The position numbers and the translations under genes were made by a program. From Ornithinibacillus xuwenensis (GTDB lineage: Bacteria > Bacillota > Bacilli > Bacillales > Amphibacillaceae): 64,000 bases of DNA. Under the pieces are notes generated by a model. That model did not search any database, was not told where the DNA came from, and saw only the letters and a list, made by a program, of their open reading frames with translations. This document shows, one piece after another, positions 34,813-44,376 of the stretch; the stretch's first letter is position 1, and the number at the start of each line of letters is the position of its first letter. Location: positions 682,001 to 746,000 of the forward strand of contig NZ_JBDIML010000001.1 in assembly GCF_039614845.1 (NCBI RefSeq), written 5' to 3'.

Positions 34813-35916
34813 TTACTGAAGTTCCTTAACGAATGCATCTAATTCTTCACGAGTTTGTGGAACATTCACGTCACCATTTAGAATCTTATCTTGCCATTCA
34901 TTAACTGTAGAAATGATATCTTCTGTCATCGCTTCTGTGTTAGTAGTCGCAAAAGCAATTCCATCTTCCTCAATACCGAATTCTAATTGCTCACCACCAG
35001 GGAACTCACCATTCATTGACATCGTTGCAACTTTCTCAACCGCAACATCTACACGTTTAACCATAGAAGTTAATGTAACATTGTAATCACCAGTTTGACC
35101 TTCTTCATGTTGGTCACGGTCAACACCAATTACCCAGATTTCTCTTTCTGGATCGTTTTGTTTAAGGTCTTTCGCTTGGTTGAATACACCATTACCAGTT
35201 GCACCTGAAGCATGATAGATAACATCTACACCGCTGTCGTACATGCTAGTTGCAATAATTTTACCTTTTGCAGCATCTGCAAAGCTTTCAGCATATTGCA
35301 CTTCAACTTCGATATCAGGATTTACTGATTTAGCTCCAGCGATAAATCCAGCTTCAAACTTGTTGATTAGCGGTGAATCCACACCACCAACAAATCCTAG
35401 TTTATTTGTTTTTGTTTTAAGTGCTGCAGCAACACCTACTAGGAATGAACCTTGATGCTCTTTGAACGTAATACTTACACCGTTTTCAGTATCAAGAATG
35501 TCATCAACTAAAGCAAAATGCGTATCAGGATTTTGTTTTGCAACAGTTGTTATATCTTCTTTTAATTCAAAACCAATTCCATAGATTAAATCATAACCAT
35601 CACGAACCATACGTTGTAAGTTCGGAATGTAATCTTCTCTTGCGTTAGATTGTTCGTACGCAAATTCTTCACCTTCAGTAAATCCATTTAATTCACCGAA
35701 TGCTGTTAAACCTTCCCATGCAGATTGGTTGAATGATTTATCATCAACACCACCGATGTCAGTTACCATACCTACAGAGAAATCAGTTTTTTCTTCATTT
35801 TTAGCGTCATCGCCAGCATTTTCATCTTTACCGCCTTCTTCATCTGCAGTTCCGCATGCTGCTAAGAATAATCCTAATCCAAGGATTAATACCAATAAAA
35901 AGCTTAATTTTTTCAT
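34813..35916 (-). CDS. nupN: Nucleoside-binding lipoprotein, BmpA/NupN family
   Basis: The predicted substrate-binding lipoprotein of the importer has 367 residues. It starts MKKLSFLL, with a signal peptide ending in the lipobox LAAC (Cys at residue 21) and an acidic Asp/Glu-rich linker after it. The BMP fold is shown by GMVTDIGGVDDKSFNQSAWEG and LGFVGGVDSPLINKFEAGF. The start at 35916 has GGGGG 9 bases upstream. B. subtilis NupN (YufN) supports nucleoside uptake; the ligand here is inferred. Confidence 0.95.
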   Translation of the reverse strand: MKKLSFLLVLILGLGLFLAACGTADEEGGKDENAGDDAKNEEKTDFSVGMVTDIGGVDDKSFNQSAWEGLTAFGELNGFTEGEEFAYEQSNAREDYIPNLQRMVRDGYDLIYGIGFELKEDITTVAKQNPDTHFALVDDILDTENGVSITFKEHQGSFLVGVAAALKTKTNKLGFVGGVDSPLINKFEAGFIAGAKSVNPDIEVEVQYAESFADAAKGKIIATSMYDSGVDVIYHASGATGNGVFNQAKDLKQNDPEREIWVIGVDRDQHEEGQTGDYNVTLTSMVKRVDVAVEKVATMSMNGEFPGGEQLEFGIEEDGIAFATTNTEAMTEDIISTVNEWQDKILNGDVNVPQTREELDAFVKELQ

Positions 35917-35950
35917 GAATAAATGCCCCCTAAACAAATTTTTGATAAGT

Positions 35951-35981
35951 ATTATATCGTGTAACGCTTATGTTTCTTACA
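35951..35981 (-). promoter_or_regulatory. Possible promoter and operator of nupN
   Basis: On the minus strand a TATAAT (35951-35956) is preceded by an inverted repeat TGTAA-N12-TTACA (35960-35981) that covers the place of a -35 hexamer, which is poorly matched. It could be an activator or repressor site; the nearby GntR regulator is a candidate. Confidence 0.4.
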
Positions 35982-36022
35982 ATACTGCTTGTCAACAATC
36001 ACCTCCTAAAAGGAATCTAACC

Positions 36023-36745
36023 TTAGATGCGTTTCCGTAATACGTGAAAACTAAACACATCTGAACGAAAGTAATTTAATGAGTACAATACGGGTTCATC
36101 ATCTTCCGTATAGTGCATTTGCTTCAGTAACAATAAAGACTGTTCAAAGTCACAGTTTAGAATATCGTATATTTTTTCGTGATAGCTTACTGGTTCTATA
36201 TACGTAACCGCATAGCTAATCCGCTTATTCGCATACTCTTCCATCATCTTAAATAAGGAGTCTTCTTGATGTGCTGCTTCTATTGGAATTAACCCCCGTG
36301 GTACTTTATCAATACAGAACACGACTGGTTTACCATCCGCTGTACGAACCCGCTCAATTTTAATGAGCTCCTGATCATTTGACTTAAACTTTGATTTCTC
36401 TTCTTCTGTTGGCTCGATTAGTTCTGTTGAATAATATTGCGAGCCTGCTGTCTTACCTGCTTGTTCAATCATATACGTAACACTTGTCAATTGTTCAATT
36501 CCAGAGGATACGATTGGTTTCGGATTCACAAAGGTACCTACTCCATGCTTACGAGATACGACATTTTCCTCTTCCAAAATTCGCAAAGCCTCACGAAGTG
36601 TTGCCCTCGATACACCTAATTGTTTCGATAATTCAAATTCAGAAGGGAGTTTTTCACTCGCTTTATATAGACCGCTTTCAATATCCATTTTAATTCGGTC
36701 GATTACTTGTAAATACAAATGCCTCGAGTCTGCTTTAATCGACAA
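36023..36745 (-). CDS. ymfC: GntR-family (HutC-type) transcriptional regulator
   Basis: The 240-residue regulator has an N-terminal GntR winged helix (KLPSEFELSKQLGVSRATLREALRIL split across residues ~30-56) and a C-terminal UTRA effector-binding domain. It corresponds to YmfC of B. subtilis, beside spoIIIE. The start is a TTG 7 bases after AAGGAGG. It lies just upstream of nupN on the same strand, so control of the importer is likely but not shown. Confidence 0.92.
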   Translation of the reverse strand: MSIKADSRHLYLQVIDRIKMDIESGLYKASEKLPSEFELSKQLGVSRATLREALRILEEENVVSRKHGVGTFVNPKPIVSSGIEQLTSVTYMIEQAGKTAGSQYYSTELIEPTEEEKSKFKSNDQELIKIERVRTADGKPVVFCIDKVPRGLIPIEAAHQEDSLFKMMEEYANKRISYAVTYIEPVSYHEKIYDILNCDFEQSLLLLKQMHYTEDDEPVLYSLNYFRSDVFSFHVLRKRI

Positions 36746-36967
36746 TAGAGCCCCTCCTTATTACCTTAACAAGTTAGGAAAATGGATTTCCGACAATTTC
36801 TGACAACCATACCTTGAATAATATATCATTTATTTTAAAACAAATAAATAGTTTTAACAAAAAATACGTACATTATTTATTTATAACATACTATTAAAGC
36901 AATTTTTAACCGAAAAGAAATCCTATAGCGTTTACATTATCATGCAAATTGTCAAAAGAAGTCAAAC

Positions 36968-37013
36968 AAAAAAGCAAGGAAACAATCATTTATTATTACG
37001 ATGTCTCCTTGCT
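36968..37013 (-). terminator. Terminator of spoIIIE
   Basis: A stem of about 12 bp (AGCAAGGAGACA with TGTTTCCTTGCT) and a T run lie after the spoIIIE stop codon on the minus strand; the loop is long and A/T-rich. Confidence 0.8.
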
Positions 37014-37037
37014 CCTATTTTATACAAAATGACTAGA

Positions 37038-39305
37038 TTATGAAGTTTTTTCTTCCGCTTGGGAAACAAGTACGGATCTCGGTTTGCTTCCTTCGTAAGG
37101 ACCTACTATACCTCTTGCTTCCATTGCATCGATTAAACGAGCTGCTCTCGTATAACCAATTCGAAACCTACGCTGTAACATTGATACACTCGCACTTTGC
37201 ATCTCTGTAATTAGTTGGACTGCTTCATCATATAACTCATCGTCAACTTCCTCTACCACTTCACTCGTATCTTCTGGTATCATTTCCTCTTGATAAGCAG
37301 CCTTTTGTTGTTCAATACAATGATCCACAATTCTTTCGACTTCCTCATCAGATAAGAAAGCTCCCTGCACGCGCGTTGGTTTAGATGAACCGACTGGGAG
37401 AAACAGCATGTCCCCTCTACCTAGCAGCTTTTCTGCGCCACCAGAATCTAATATCGTTCTAGAATCCGTTGAAGACGATACACTGAATGCTATTCTTGAT
37501 GGAATATTTGCTTTTATGACACCGGTAATAACATCTACGGATGGTCGCTGCGTAGCAATAATTAAATGAATACCAGCTGCTCTGGCCATTTGAGCAAGCC
37601 TTGTAATCGAATCTTCCACATCACTAGAGGCAACCATCATCAAATCTGCTAGCTCATCTACAATAACGACAATATAAGGTAAATTAGGCTGCTTTTCTAC
37701 TTCATCTACAGTTTTGTTATATTTTCTAACATATTCATTATACCCTTCAATATTACGTGTTCCAGTATCCGAGAATAACTCATAGCGTCTTTCCATTTCC
37801 GCTACCACTTTCTTTAATGCACGTGATGCCTTCTTTGGATCCGTTACTACTGGAGCTAATAAATGCGGAATACCATTATATACATTTAGCTCTACTTTCT
37901 TCGGATCGATCATCATCATTTTTACTTCATGAGGTTTAGCGCGCATTAAAATAGTTGTAATGATTCCATTCACACAGACACTTTTTCCGCTTCCAGTTGC
38001 TCCAGCAATTAGCATATGAGGCATTCTATTTAACTCTGCTAATACCGCGTCTCCTGAAATATCTTTTCCAAGAGCAACTAATAGTTTAGAAGTCTGATTA
38101 CCCCCAGTACTATCCAGTACTTCTCGCAAAGAAACCATTGCAATTTCTTTGTTAGGGACCTCGATACCAACAGCTGATTTCCCTGGTATTGGCGCCTCGA
38201 TACGAATATCCTTCGCTGCTAAAGCAAGTGCTAAATCATCATGTAAACTTACAATTTTACTAACTTTAACACCCGCTTCTGGATATACTTCATATTTTGT
38301 AACAGCAGGACCTACATTTACTTTTGTAACACGCGCCTTTACGCCAAAGCTTTGAAAGGTACGTTCTAGCTTTCGAACGACTGCTTGAATCTGTGATTTT
38401 TCATGATGTTGCGCATTTTGCGCAGGCTCTGCCAATAAATTAGGAGAAGGTAGAATATATTCGGGGTTCTCTGTCTCTGTCATAGGCATTACATTGACAT
38501 CATCATCTTCTTCCTCAACAGCCTTTTCAACCGAATCATCAGACGGCTGGTCGATTATTGGATTCGATTCTGTATTTTCATCAAATGCGTATGTTACATC
38601 CGGAAATACCGCTTCTTGAGAATCCAAACCACTATCTGAATTATCGACAATCTCAACTTCTTCGTTCGCTATTTTTTGTTCTTCTCGATTAGCTTGGATA
38701 GTTTGAATTTTTTCCTTCATTCCTTTAACTGAAGATTTTCCACTTTTAATGGTCTTCGTAAAGAAATCACCTAGAGAGAATTCTGTTAAAAAGATGATAC
38801 CTACTAAAATTGAGAAGACAGACACAATCTTAGCACCAACAGCCGAAAACAAGAAATAGCAAAACTGCGAAATAAACGCACCTATCATACCAGACCCTAT
38901 AATAGACGATGTATCTCCACCAACATACTGAATGATATTTTTAAAGGTAGTTGAAATGATAGATTGATTAGCAGCACCATCTACTAGCATCTGAATATGG
39001 GTATATAATAGAATCCCAGCTACAATAATATAGAAACCTATCATTTTTTTATGTAAAAAATTTGGATTTCGTCGTTTAATAATAAAATAGATTCCAATTC
39101 CGAAAAGAAAAAGAGACAAAACAGGATACCAATATCCGATAATAAACACAAAGACATTCTGTAATATATTTGGAATAACACCATCACTAATTGACTTTGG
39201 TGGCACACTTAAAATTGCTAGAAATATAAATAGTAATCCTAGCAATTCGAATTTGACTTGTTTTTTTAATGAACCTTTTTTCTTTTTTCTTCTTTTTTTT
39301 GCCAT
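37038..39305 (-). CDS. spoIIIE: DNA translocase SpoIIIE/FtsK
   Basis: This septal DNA pump moves the chromosome into the forespore. The 755-residue protein has a very basic N-terminus (MAKKRRKKKKG), four membrane segments (residues ~25-180), an acidic linker (~215-300), the motor domain with Walker A GATGSGKSV and Walker B IVIVDELADLM, and a C-terminal winged-helix gamma domain (QRRFRIGYTRAARLIDAME). The start at 39305 follows GAGGTGAT. The position after tepA-ylzJ and before ymfC matches B. subtilis. Confidence 0.97.
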   Translation of the reverse strand: MAKKRRKKKKGSLKKQVKFELLGLLFIFLAILSVPPKSISDGVIPNILQNVFVFIIGYWYPVLSLFLFGIGIYFIIKRRNPNFLHKKMIGFYIIVAGILLYTHIQMLVDGAANQSIISTTFKNIIQYVGGDTSSIIGSGMIGAFISQFCYFLFSAVGAKIVSVFSILVGIIFLTEFSLGDFFTKTIKSGKSSVKGMKEKIQTIQANREEQKIANEEVEIVDNSDSGLDSQEAVFPDVTYAFDENTESNPIIDQPSDDSVEKAVEEEDDDVNVMPMTETENPEYILPSPNLLAEPAQNAQHHEKSQIQAVVRKLERTFQSFGVKARVTKVNVGPAVTKYEVYPEAGVKVSKIVSLHDDLALALAAKDIRIEAPIPGKSAVGIEVPNKEIAMVSLREVLDSTGGNQTSKLLVALGKDISGDAVLAELNRMPHMLIAGATGSGKSVCVNGIITTILMRAKPHEVKMMMIDPKKVELNVYNGIPHLLAPVVTDPKKASRALKKVVAEMERRYELFSDTGTRNIEGYNEYVRKYNKTVDEVEKQPNLPYIVVIVDELADLMMVASSDVEDSITRLAQMARAAGIHLIIATQRPSVDVITGVIKANIPSRIAFSVSSSTDSRTILDSGGAEKLLGRGDMLFLPVGSSKPTRVQGAFLSDEEVERIVDHCIEQQKAAYQEEMIPEDTSEVVEEVDDELYDEAVQLITEMQSASVSMLQRRFRIGYTRAARLIDAMEARGIVGPYEGSKPRSVLVSQAEEKTS

Positions 39306-39343
39306 ATTATCACCTCTTGCGACACGCACACTTTCTGAAATAT

Positions 39344-39370
39344 AAACCCCTGCCAACATGGCAAGGGTTT
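39344..39370 (-). terminator. Terminator of tepA-ylzJ
   Basis: A 12-bp stem (AAACCCTTGCCA with TGGCAGGGGTTT) and a 3-base loop lie between ylzJ and spoIIIE; the T run is short. Confidence 0.8.
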
Positions 39371-39432
39371 ATGTCTTGTTGAGTATCTATAGTATATCAT
39401 AGAGTTACTAATTTAACGATTCCATTTGAACA

Positions 39433-39639
39433 TTATGGTATAAAAGTGCCAGGCAAGTAGCGCTCATTCAAAAAGTCTTGCGGATCCGTCGACAATAACT
39501 GAACCAACTGATAGGTTCCATCTTCGTTTTTATCGACATAAACTGGTTTACCGTCATAGGTAATACACTGACGATTTCCATAATCCTCCTCAGAGGTCGG
39601 AAAAATCTCATGTTCTGATAGAGGTGTGTAGTGTATCAT
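39433..39639 (-). CDS. ylzJ: YlzJ-like protein
   Basis: This 68-residue protein matches the YlzJ-like family of Bacilli (YTPLSEHEIFP, then VQLLSTDPQDFLNERYLPGT). Its ATG overlaps the tepA stop codon (ATGA), so it is made with TepA. The function is unknown. Confidence 0.9.
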   Translation of the reverse strand: MIHYTPLSEHEIFPTSEEDYGNRQCITYDGKPVYVDKNEDGTYQLVQLLSTDPQDFLNERYLPGTFIP

Positions 39640-40367
39640 TGGATAACCTCCTGTTGACCATCACCTTTTATTTCACTAATAAATTCATTTAATTTATTCA
39701 TAGCCTCTTTCACACCACCAACTTCATCGATCAAACCATATTCTACTGCATCCGTACCAACTACATTCGTCCCAATATCTCGTGTAAGATTACCCTTTGC
39801 AAACATTAAGTCTTTGAACTTCTCTTCTTTAATATGAGAATGGTTTACGACAAAGTTTATGACTCTTTCCTGCATCTTGTCTAAGTATTCAAATGTTTGC
39901 GGTACTCCAATCACAAGTCCTGTCAGTCGAACTGGATGGATAGTCATGGTTGCAGTCGGGACTATAAAAGAATAATCTGTTGATACAGCAATCGGTACAC
40001 CGATTGAATGTCCTCCGCCAAGAACGATAGAAACAGTTGGCTTTGAAATAGACGAGATCATTTCAGACAAAGCAAGACCTGCTTCAACATCACCACCCAC
40101 TGTATTCAATAAAATGATAACCCCTTCAATTTTCGGATTTTGTTCAATCGCAATCAATTGTGGAAGTAGATGTTCATATTTTGTTGTCTTATTCTGTGGT
40201 GGTAATTGGATATGACCTTCAATCTGACCAATAATAGATAACACGTGAATATTGGAATCAGGAGCTTGTGGCACATTAGTCTGCCCTAGCGCCTGAATCT
40301 TTTGCACAAGTGAAGACGAGCCTGACTGTTCTTCCTGTTCCTCTTTCTTTTCTGTGTCTTTTTCCAT
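39636..40367 (-). CDS. tepA: TepA, ClpP-like protease (translocation-enhancing protein)
   Basis: The 243-residue protein is a ClpP/SppA-type serine peptidase that starts with an acidic, Glu/Lys-rich segment. Visible blocks are ILLNTVGGDVEAGLALSEMI, the nucleophile region GGGHSIGVPIA and the His region MTIHPVRLTG. B. subtilis TepA was linked to protein secretion and to degradation of small acid-soluble spore proteins. AAAGGGG lies about 11 bases upstream. The rnjB gene that precedes tepA in B. subtilis is missing here. Confidence 0.92.
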   Translation of the reverse strand: MEKDTEKKEEQEEQSGSSSLVQKIQALGQTNVPQAPDSNIHVLSIIGQIEGHIQLPPQNKTTKYEHLLPQLIAIEQNPKIEGVIILLNTVGGDVEAGLALSEMISSISKPTVSIVLGGGHSIGVPIAVSTDYSFIVPTATMTIHPVRLTGLVIGVPQTFEYLDKMQERVINFVVNHSHIKEEKFKDLMFAKGNLTRDIGTNVVGTDAVEYGLIDEVGGVKEAMNKLNEFISEIKGDGQQEVIQ

Positions 40368-40436
40368 TTCATAAACACCCCTTTAAAAGTCACTATGGAT
40401 ATAGTATGAACGGAAACAAGAAATTACATTCCTATT

Positions 40437-40472
40437 GAAAAAGGATTCCCTTTGTCTCCAAGAGAATCCTTT
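40437..40472 (-). terminator. Terminator of the spoVFA-dapA operon
   Basis: A 9-bp stem (AAAGGATTC with GAATCCTTT) with a 15-base loop precedes a T-rich stretch on the minus strand. Confidence 0.82.
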
Positions 40473-40488
40473 ACGTTCATGCTTATTT

Positions 40489-41361
40489 TTACGATAGCGT
40501 ATTTAGTAATGTTTGTAGTTTCTTTTCCAATTCCTCGGTAATAGGAACTAGCGGCAATCGGACACTTCCAGCTTGAATACCGTTGAACACCAGTGCCGCT
40601 TTAACAGGTGACGGAGACGGCGCTTCAAATAATCCATTCATAACTGGCAATAGCTTACGATGAATAATTGCAGCTTGTTTAACTTCTCCTCTTTCAAACA
40701 TTTGGATCATCTCCTGCATTTCATTTCCAATAACATGAGACGCAACGGATACAATTCCACCTCCGCCAATAGCAAGCATTGGTAATGTTAGACCGTCATC
40801 ACCACAATATACTGTAAAATCATCACTTGTGTTTTCAATAATATCTGCAGCTTGATCCAAATCTCCACTTGCTTCTTTTACCGACACGATATTGTCTATT
40901 TTACTCAATGCAATAATTGTTTCGGATGTCATCTTCACAACTGATCTTCCTGGAATGTTGTATAACATTATAGGAAGCGTTGTATTGGTGGCGATTGCTT
41001 TAAAATGCTCATATAGCCCTTGTTGATTTGGTTTATTATAATACGGAGCAACTAGCATAACAGCATCCACGCCACAAGCCTCGGCTTCTTTTGTTAAGTC
41101 AATAGATGCCTGAGTATTATTTCCTCCTGTACCAGCAATAACTGGTACCCTTTTATCGACAATTTTAACGACATGGGAAAATAAAGCAATTTTTTCCTTT
41201 GTTGTGAGTGTTGGAGATTCGCCTGTAGTACCTGCAACTACTAACCCTTCTGTTCCATTTTTCAGTAAATAATTTACAAGTTTTGTTGTTTCCTCAAAGT
41301 CGATTTCCCCTTGATTATTAAAAGGAGTAACCATAGCGGTTAACACTTTTCCAAAATTCAT
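40489..41361 (-). CDS. dapA: 4-hydroxy-tetrahydrodipicolinate synthase
   Basis: DapA condenses pyruvate with aspartate semialdehyde, the branch step to lysine, diaminopimelate and dipicolinate. The 290-residue TIM-barrel enzyme has the GTTGESPT motif, the catalytic Tyr in MLYNIPGR and the Schiff-base Lys in VKEASGD. It is the last gene of an operon with spoVFA, spoVFB, asd and dapG, so its product can feed dipicolinate synthase. AAGGTGAG precedes the ATG. Confidence 0.97.
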   Translation of the reverse strand: MNFGKVLTAMVTPFNNQGEIDFEETTKLVNYLLKNGTEGLVVAGTTGESPTLTTKEKIALFSHVVKIVDKRVPVIAGTGGNNTQASIDLTKEAEACGVDAVMLVAPYYNKPNQQGLYEHFKAIATNTTLPIMLYNIPGRSVVKMTSETIIALSKIDNIVSVKEASGDLDQAADIIENTSDDFTVYCGDDGLTLPMLAIGGGGIVSVASHVIGNEMQEMIQMFERGEVKQAAIIHRKLLPVMNGLFEAPSPSPVKAALVFNGIQAGSVRLPLVPITEELEKKLQTLLNTLS

Positions 41362-41367
41362 AAGAAC

Positions 41368-42621
41368 TCACCTTTCTATATAAAAATCATGTAAAACTGT
41401 CGAATTATTACTCAGATCAAATTCATCATGTAATGCATTTACTGCCTGATATAAATCCTCACCAGAAATTAACACCCATATCGTTGTGTGGCTGTCTGCT
41501 GATTGTAGGATTTGTACCCCTTCACTGGTAAGTGCTTGCACAATTCTCGAAGCAACTCCTGGTACTCCTGTCATCCCTGCCCCAACAACGGATACCTTCG
41601 CACAATTAGTCGTTACCTTTGGTTTAAAATCCCTTGACTCCAATATACTAATTGCTTTTTTGGCTTGAACATTTGGTACCGTGTAGACAACACCCGTAGG
41701 TGAAATATTAATGAAGTCAATTGAAATACCAGCATCGGCCATTGCTTTAAAAACATCTGATTGGATTCGATATGCTTGAATTTCTTTTGTTTGAACTTTA
41801 ATTTGTGTAACATTGGCTAGATGAGCGATTCCTGTAACTAATCGATCCGAAACGTCAACTCCAGCTTTCTTCGTGGGCATCGTGGTTACAAGTGTTCCCC
41901 CATTATTTTCATAGGTTGAACGCACTCGAATTGGAACTTTTGCATGCATAGCAATTTCAACTGCCCTTGGATGTATTACTTTTGCACCTTGATAGGCAAG
42001 ATTACAAATCTCTCGATACGTTACAACATCTAATGCACGTGCTTCTTTTACAACCCGAGGATCAGCAGTCATGATGCCATTAACATCTGTGAAAATCTCA
42101 ATTCTTTCTGCGTTTAATGCCGCTCCTAGTGCAGCAGCGGTTGTATCACTACCTCCACGTCCTAAAGTTGTCAGTTCTCCAATAGAATTCTTTCCTTGGA
42201 ATCCCGCAACCACTACAACATCATGACGCTTTAGCTCACTATATATACGTGTTGGATTCACTTCTCTTATCTTCGCTTGATTATAATCTGCATTTGTCTG
42301 AATACCAGCTTGCGCTCCAGTTAAGGCAACTGAATTAATAGATTTCTTTTTCAATTCATTTGATAGGACAACAGACGAAATAATTTCGCCACAAGCCATT
42401 AGCATATCCAATTCTCGGTCTGTAATGGCTTGCTCTGGATAACCCACTAAATCTAATAAGGAATCAGTTGCATATGGTTCAGGACTTCTTCCTAATGCAG
42501 ATACAACAACTACAAGCTTATAATCTTTCGTTAGTGCGTTTTCTATTTGATTGATAACATGTTGTCTGGTTTGTTTACTTTGTACAGAAGTTCCACCAAA
42601 TTTTTGAACTAATATCTGCAC
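41368..42621 (-). CDS. dapG: Aspartate kinase I (DapG type)
   Basis: The enzyme phosphorylates aspartate, the first step of the aspartate family. The 417-residue protein has the kinase motif KFGGTSVQS and the ATP-binding TLGRGGSDTTAAALGAAL, and C-terminal ACT domains for feedback control. Context with asd and dapA fits DapG, the diaminopimelate-inhibited isozyme. The start is GTG (42621) after GAGGTG. It lies 6 bases before dapA. Confidence 0.95.
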   Translation of the reverse strand: MQILVQKFGGTSVQSKQTRQHVINQIENALTKDYKLVVVVSALGRSPEPYATDSLLDLVGYPEQAITDRELDMLMACGEIISSVVLSNELKKKSINSVALTGAQAGIQTNADYNQAKIREVNPTRIYSELKRHDVVVVAGFQGKNSIGELTTLGRGGSDTTAAALGAALNAERIEIFTDVNGIMTADPRVVKEARALDVVTYREICNLAYQGAKVIHPRAVEIAMHAKVPIRVRSTYENNGGTLVTTMPTKKAGVDVSDRLVTGIAHLANVTQIKVQTKEIQAYRIQSDVFKAMADAGISIDFINISPTGVVYTVPNVQAKKAISILESRDFKPKVTTNCAKVSVVGAGMTGVPGVASRIVQALTSEGVQILQSADSHTTIWVLISGEDLYQAVNALHDEFDLSNNSTVLHDFYIER

Positions 42622-42647
42622 AACTTACACCTCGACCTAATCTTATA

Positions 42648-43703
42648 TTATTTTAAAAGCAAATTCTTTTCAATTAGTCGTTCTGCTATCTGTACTGTAT
42701 TCCAAGCAGCCCCTTTTAATAAGTTATCTGAGACAACCCACATGTGAAAGCCATTTTCATGATCCAAATCTTTTCTCACCCTACCAACAAATACGTCATT
42801 TTTACCGGATGCACTTAATGGAGTTGGATAAGTTTGAGTCGCTGGATCATCTTGTAAAATGATACCTTCAGCATGCTCTAATACCTTCCATAGCTCTTCT
42901 GTTGTCAAACCTTTCTGTTCAACTTCAACATATACACTTTCAGCATGCGATGTAAAAAACGGAAGTCGAACACAAGTTGCAGCCACGGAAAGATCCGGAG
43001 CATGCATGATTTTTTTAGTTTCATTTATCATTTTCATTTCCTCAAATGTATATCCGTTTTCCTGGAACAAATCAATCTGAGGTAATGCATTAAATGCAAT
43101 TGGATAATGATTCTTACCACTCTTAACCGGTAGGATAGTTGCCTCTGGCTCTTCATTAGCTAAGATTTGCTGTGCTTGGGTTTTTAACTCTTCTACCGCC
43201 TGCGTACCGGCACCAGATACCGCTTGGTAAGTGGATACGATAACTCGACTAAGTCCAAATGCATCTTGAATTGGCTTTAAGGCTGCTACCATTTGAATCG
43301 TAGAACAGTTTGGATTAGCAATAATACCTTGATGTGCTTTTAAATCATCTTCATTTACTTCTGGCACAACCAGTGGTACCTCTTCATCCATACGAAATGC
43401 ACTTGTGTTATCAACCACTACTGCACCACGTTTTACCGCTTCAGGAGCAAATCGTTTTGAAACTGATCCTCCAGCAGAAAATAGTGCAATATCTATATCA
43501 TGAAAACTATCATTAGTTGCCTCTTCAACGACTAACTCAGTATCTTTAAATTGAATCTTTGTTCCAGCAGAACGCTTTGAGGATAGAAGTTTTAAATTGT
43601 TTATTGGAAAATTTCTTTCCTCTAGGATTTTTACGATTTTTTGACCTACTGCTCCAGTTGCTCCAACTACTGCTATGTTATATTTTAATTTCATCGTCAT
43701 CAT
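42648..43703 (-). CDS. asd: Aspartate-semialdehyde dehydrogenase
   Basis: Asd reduces aspartyl phosphate to the semialdehyde used by DapA. The 351-residue enzyme has an NADP-binding GATGAVGQKI, catalytic Cys in NPNCSTIQM, and the substrate-binding SYQAVSGAG-like block (YQAVSGAGTQ). Two ATGs in a row follow AAGGAG; the first at 43703 is listed and the second, 3 bases later, is equally possible. It sits between spoVFB and dapG. Confidence 0.96.
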   Translation of the reverse strand: MMTMKLKYNIAVVGATGAVGQKIVKILEERNFPINNLKLLSSKRSAGTKIQFKDTELVVEEATNDSFHDIDIALFSAGGSVSKRFAPEAVKRGAVVVDNTSAFRMDEEVPLVVPEVNEDDLKAHQGIIANPNCSTIQMVAALKPIQDAFGLSRVIVSTYQAVSGAGTQAVEELKTQAQQILANEEPEATILPVKSGKNHYPIAFNALPQIDLFQENGYTFEEMKMINETKKIMHAPDLSVAATCVRLPFFTSHAESVYVEVEQKGLTTEELWKVLEHAEGIILQDDPATQTYPTPLSASGKNDVFVGRVRKDLDHENGFHMWVVSDNLLKGAAWNTVQIAERLIEKNLLLK

Positions 43704-43779
43704 GATGACTCCTTCCCCAATAGGATACATAATAAGTTAAAAGATTTGTAAAACTCTTAGCTTTTAATTTTATCATATA

Positions 43780-44376
43780 TTAATCCAAAAATGGAACTAA
43801 TACAGGCTGTAATTGTTTCCTTTCTATAGCTGATGAAATGGTCTCTGGAAGTAATTCCATGTTTGCGACAAGTGAATTTGGTTTTTTATATGGATCATCC
43901 TGACCATATGGGACAAAATAGATAAATTTGCTTGCCATAAGCCGCATTAAATTCACACCATTTAGACCTAGGGCATCATTCGTAGATATCCCCAATACAA
44001 CTGGACTTTGATTTCGCATCGTCGCTTTGGCAGCCATTAAAGGAGGAGAATCGGTTAACGCGTTGGCAAGCTTACTCATTGAATTACCAGTAAGAGGGGC
44101 AATCACCATACAATCTAGTGGATTTTTAGGTCCAAGTGGTTCCGCTTCTGGCATGGTAGAGATCACCTTTTTACCTGTAATGGATTCGATTCGTTCAATA
44201 TGATCTTTTGCCTTACCAAACTTTGTATCCACATTCATAACCGTATACGTAACAATTGGAACGACCTCTGCTCCTAAGTCCATCAGTCGTTCCATTGGGC
44301 CAAACACTGCTTCATACGTACAATGAGAACCAGTCACTCCAAAACCAATTCGTTTCCCAGTTAAATCCATCCTCAT
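43780..44376 (-). CDS. spoVFB: Dipicolinate synthase subunit B (SpoVFB)
   Basis: With SpoVFA this flavoprotein-like subunit oxidises dihydrodipicolinate to dipicolinic acid in the mother cell, which gives spores their calcium-DPA core. The 198-residue protein has a flavodoxin-like start (GFGVTGSHCT) and the block MVIAPLTGNSMSKLANALTDS. Its ATG overlaps the spoVFA stop codon by 4 bases. Confidence 0.96.
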   Translation of the reverse strand: MRMDLTGKRIGFGVTGSHCTYEAVFGPMERLMDLGAEVVPIVTYTVMNVDTKFGKAKDHIERIESITGKKVISTMPEAEPLGPKNPLDCMVIAPLTGNSMSKLANALTDSPPLMAAKATMRNQSPVVLGISTNDALGLNGVNLMRLMASKFIYFVPYGQDDPYKKPNSLVANMELLPETISSAIERKQLQPVLVPFLD

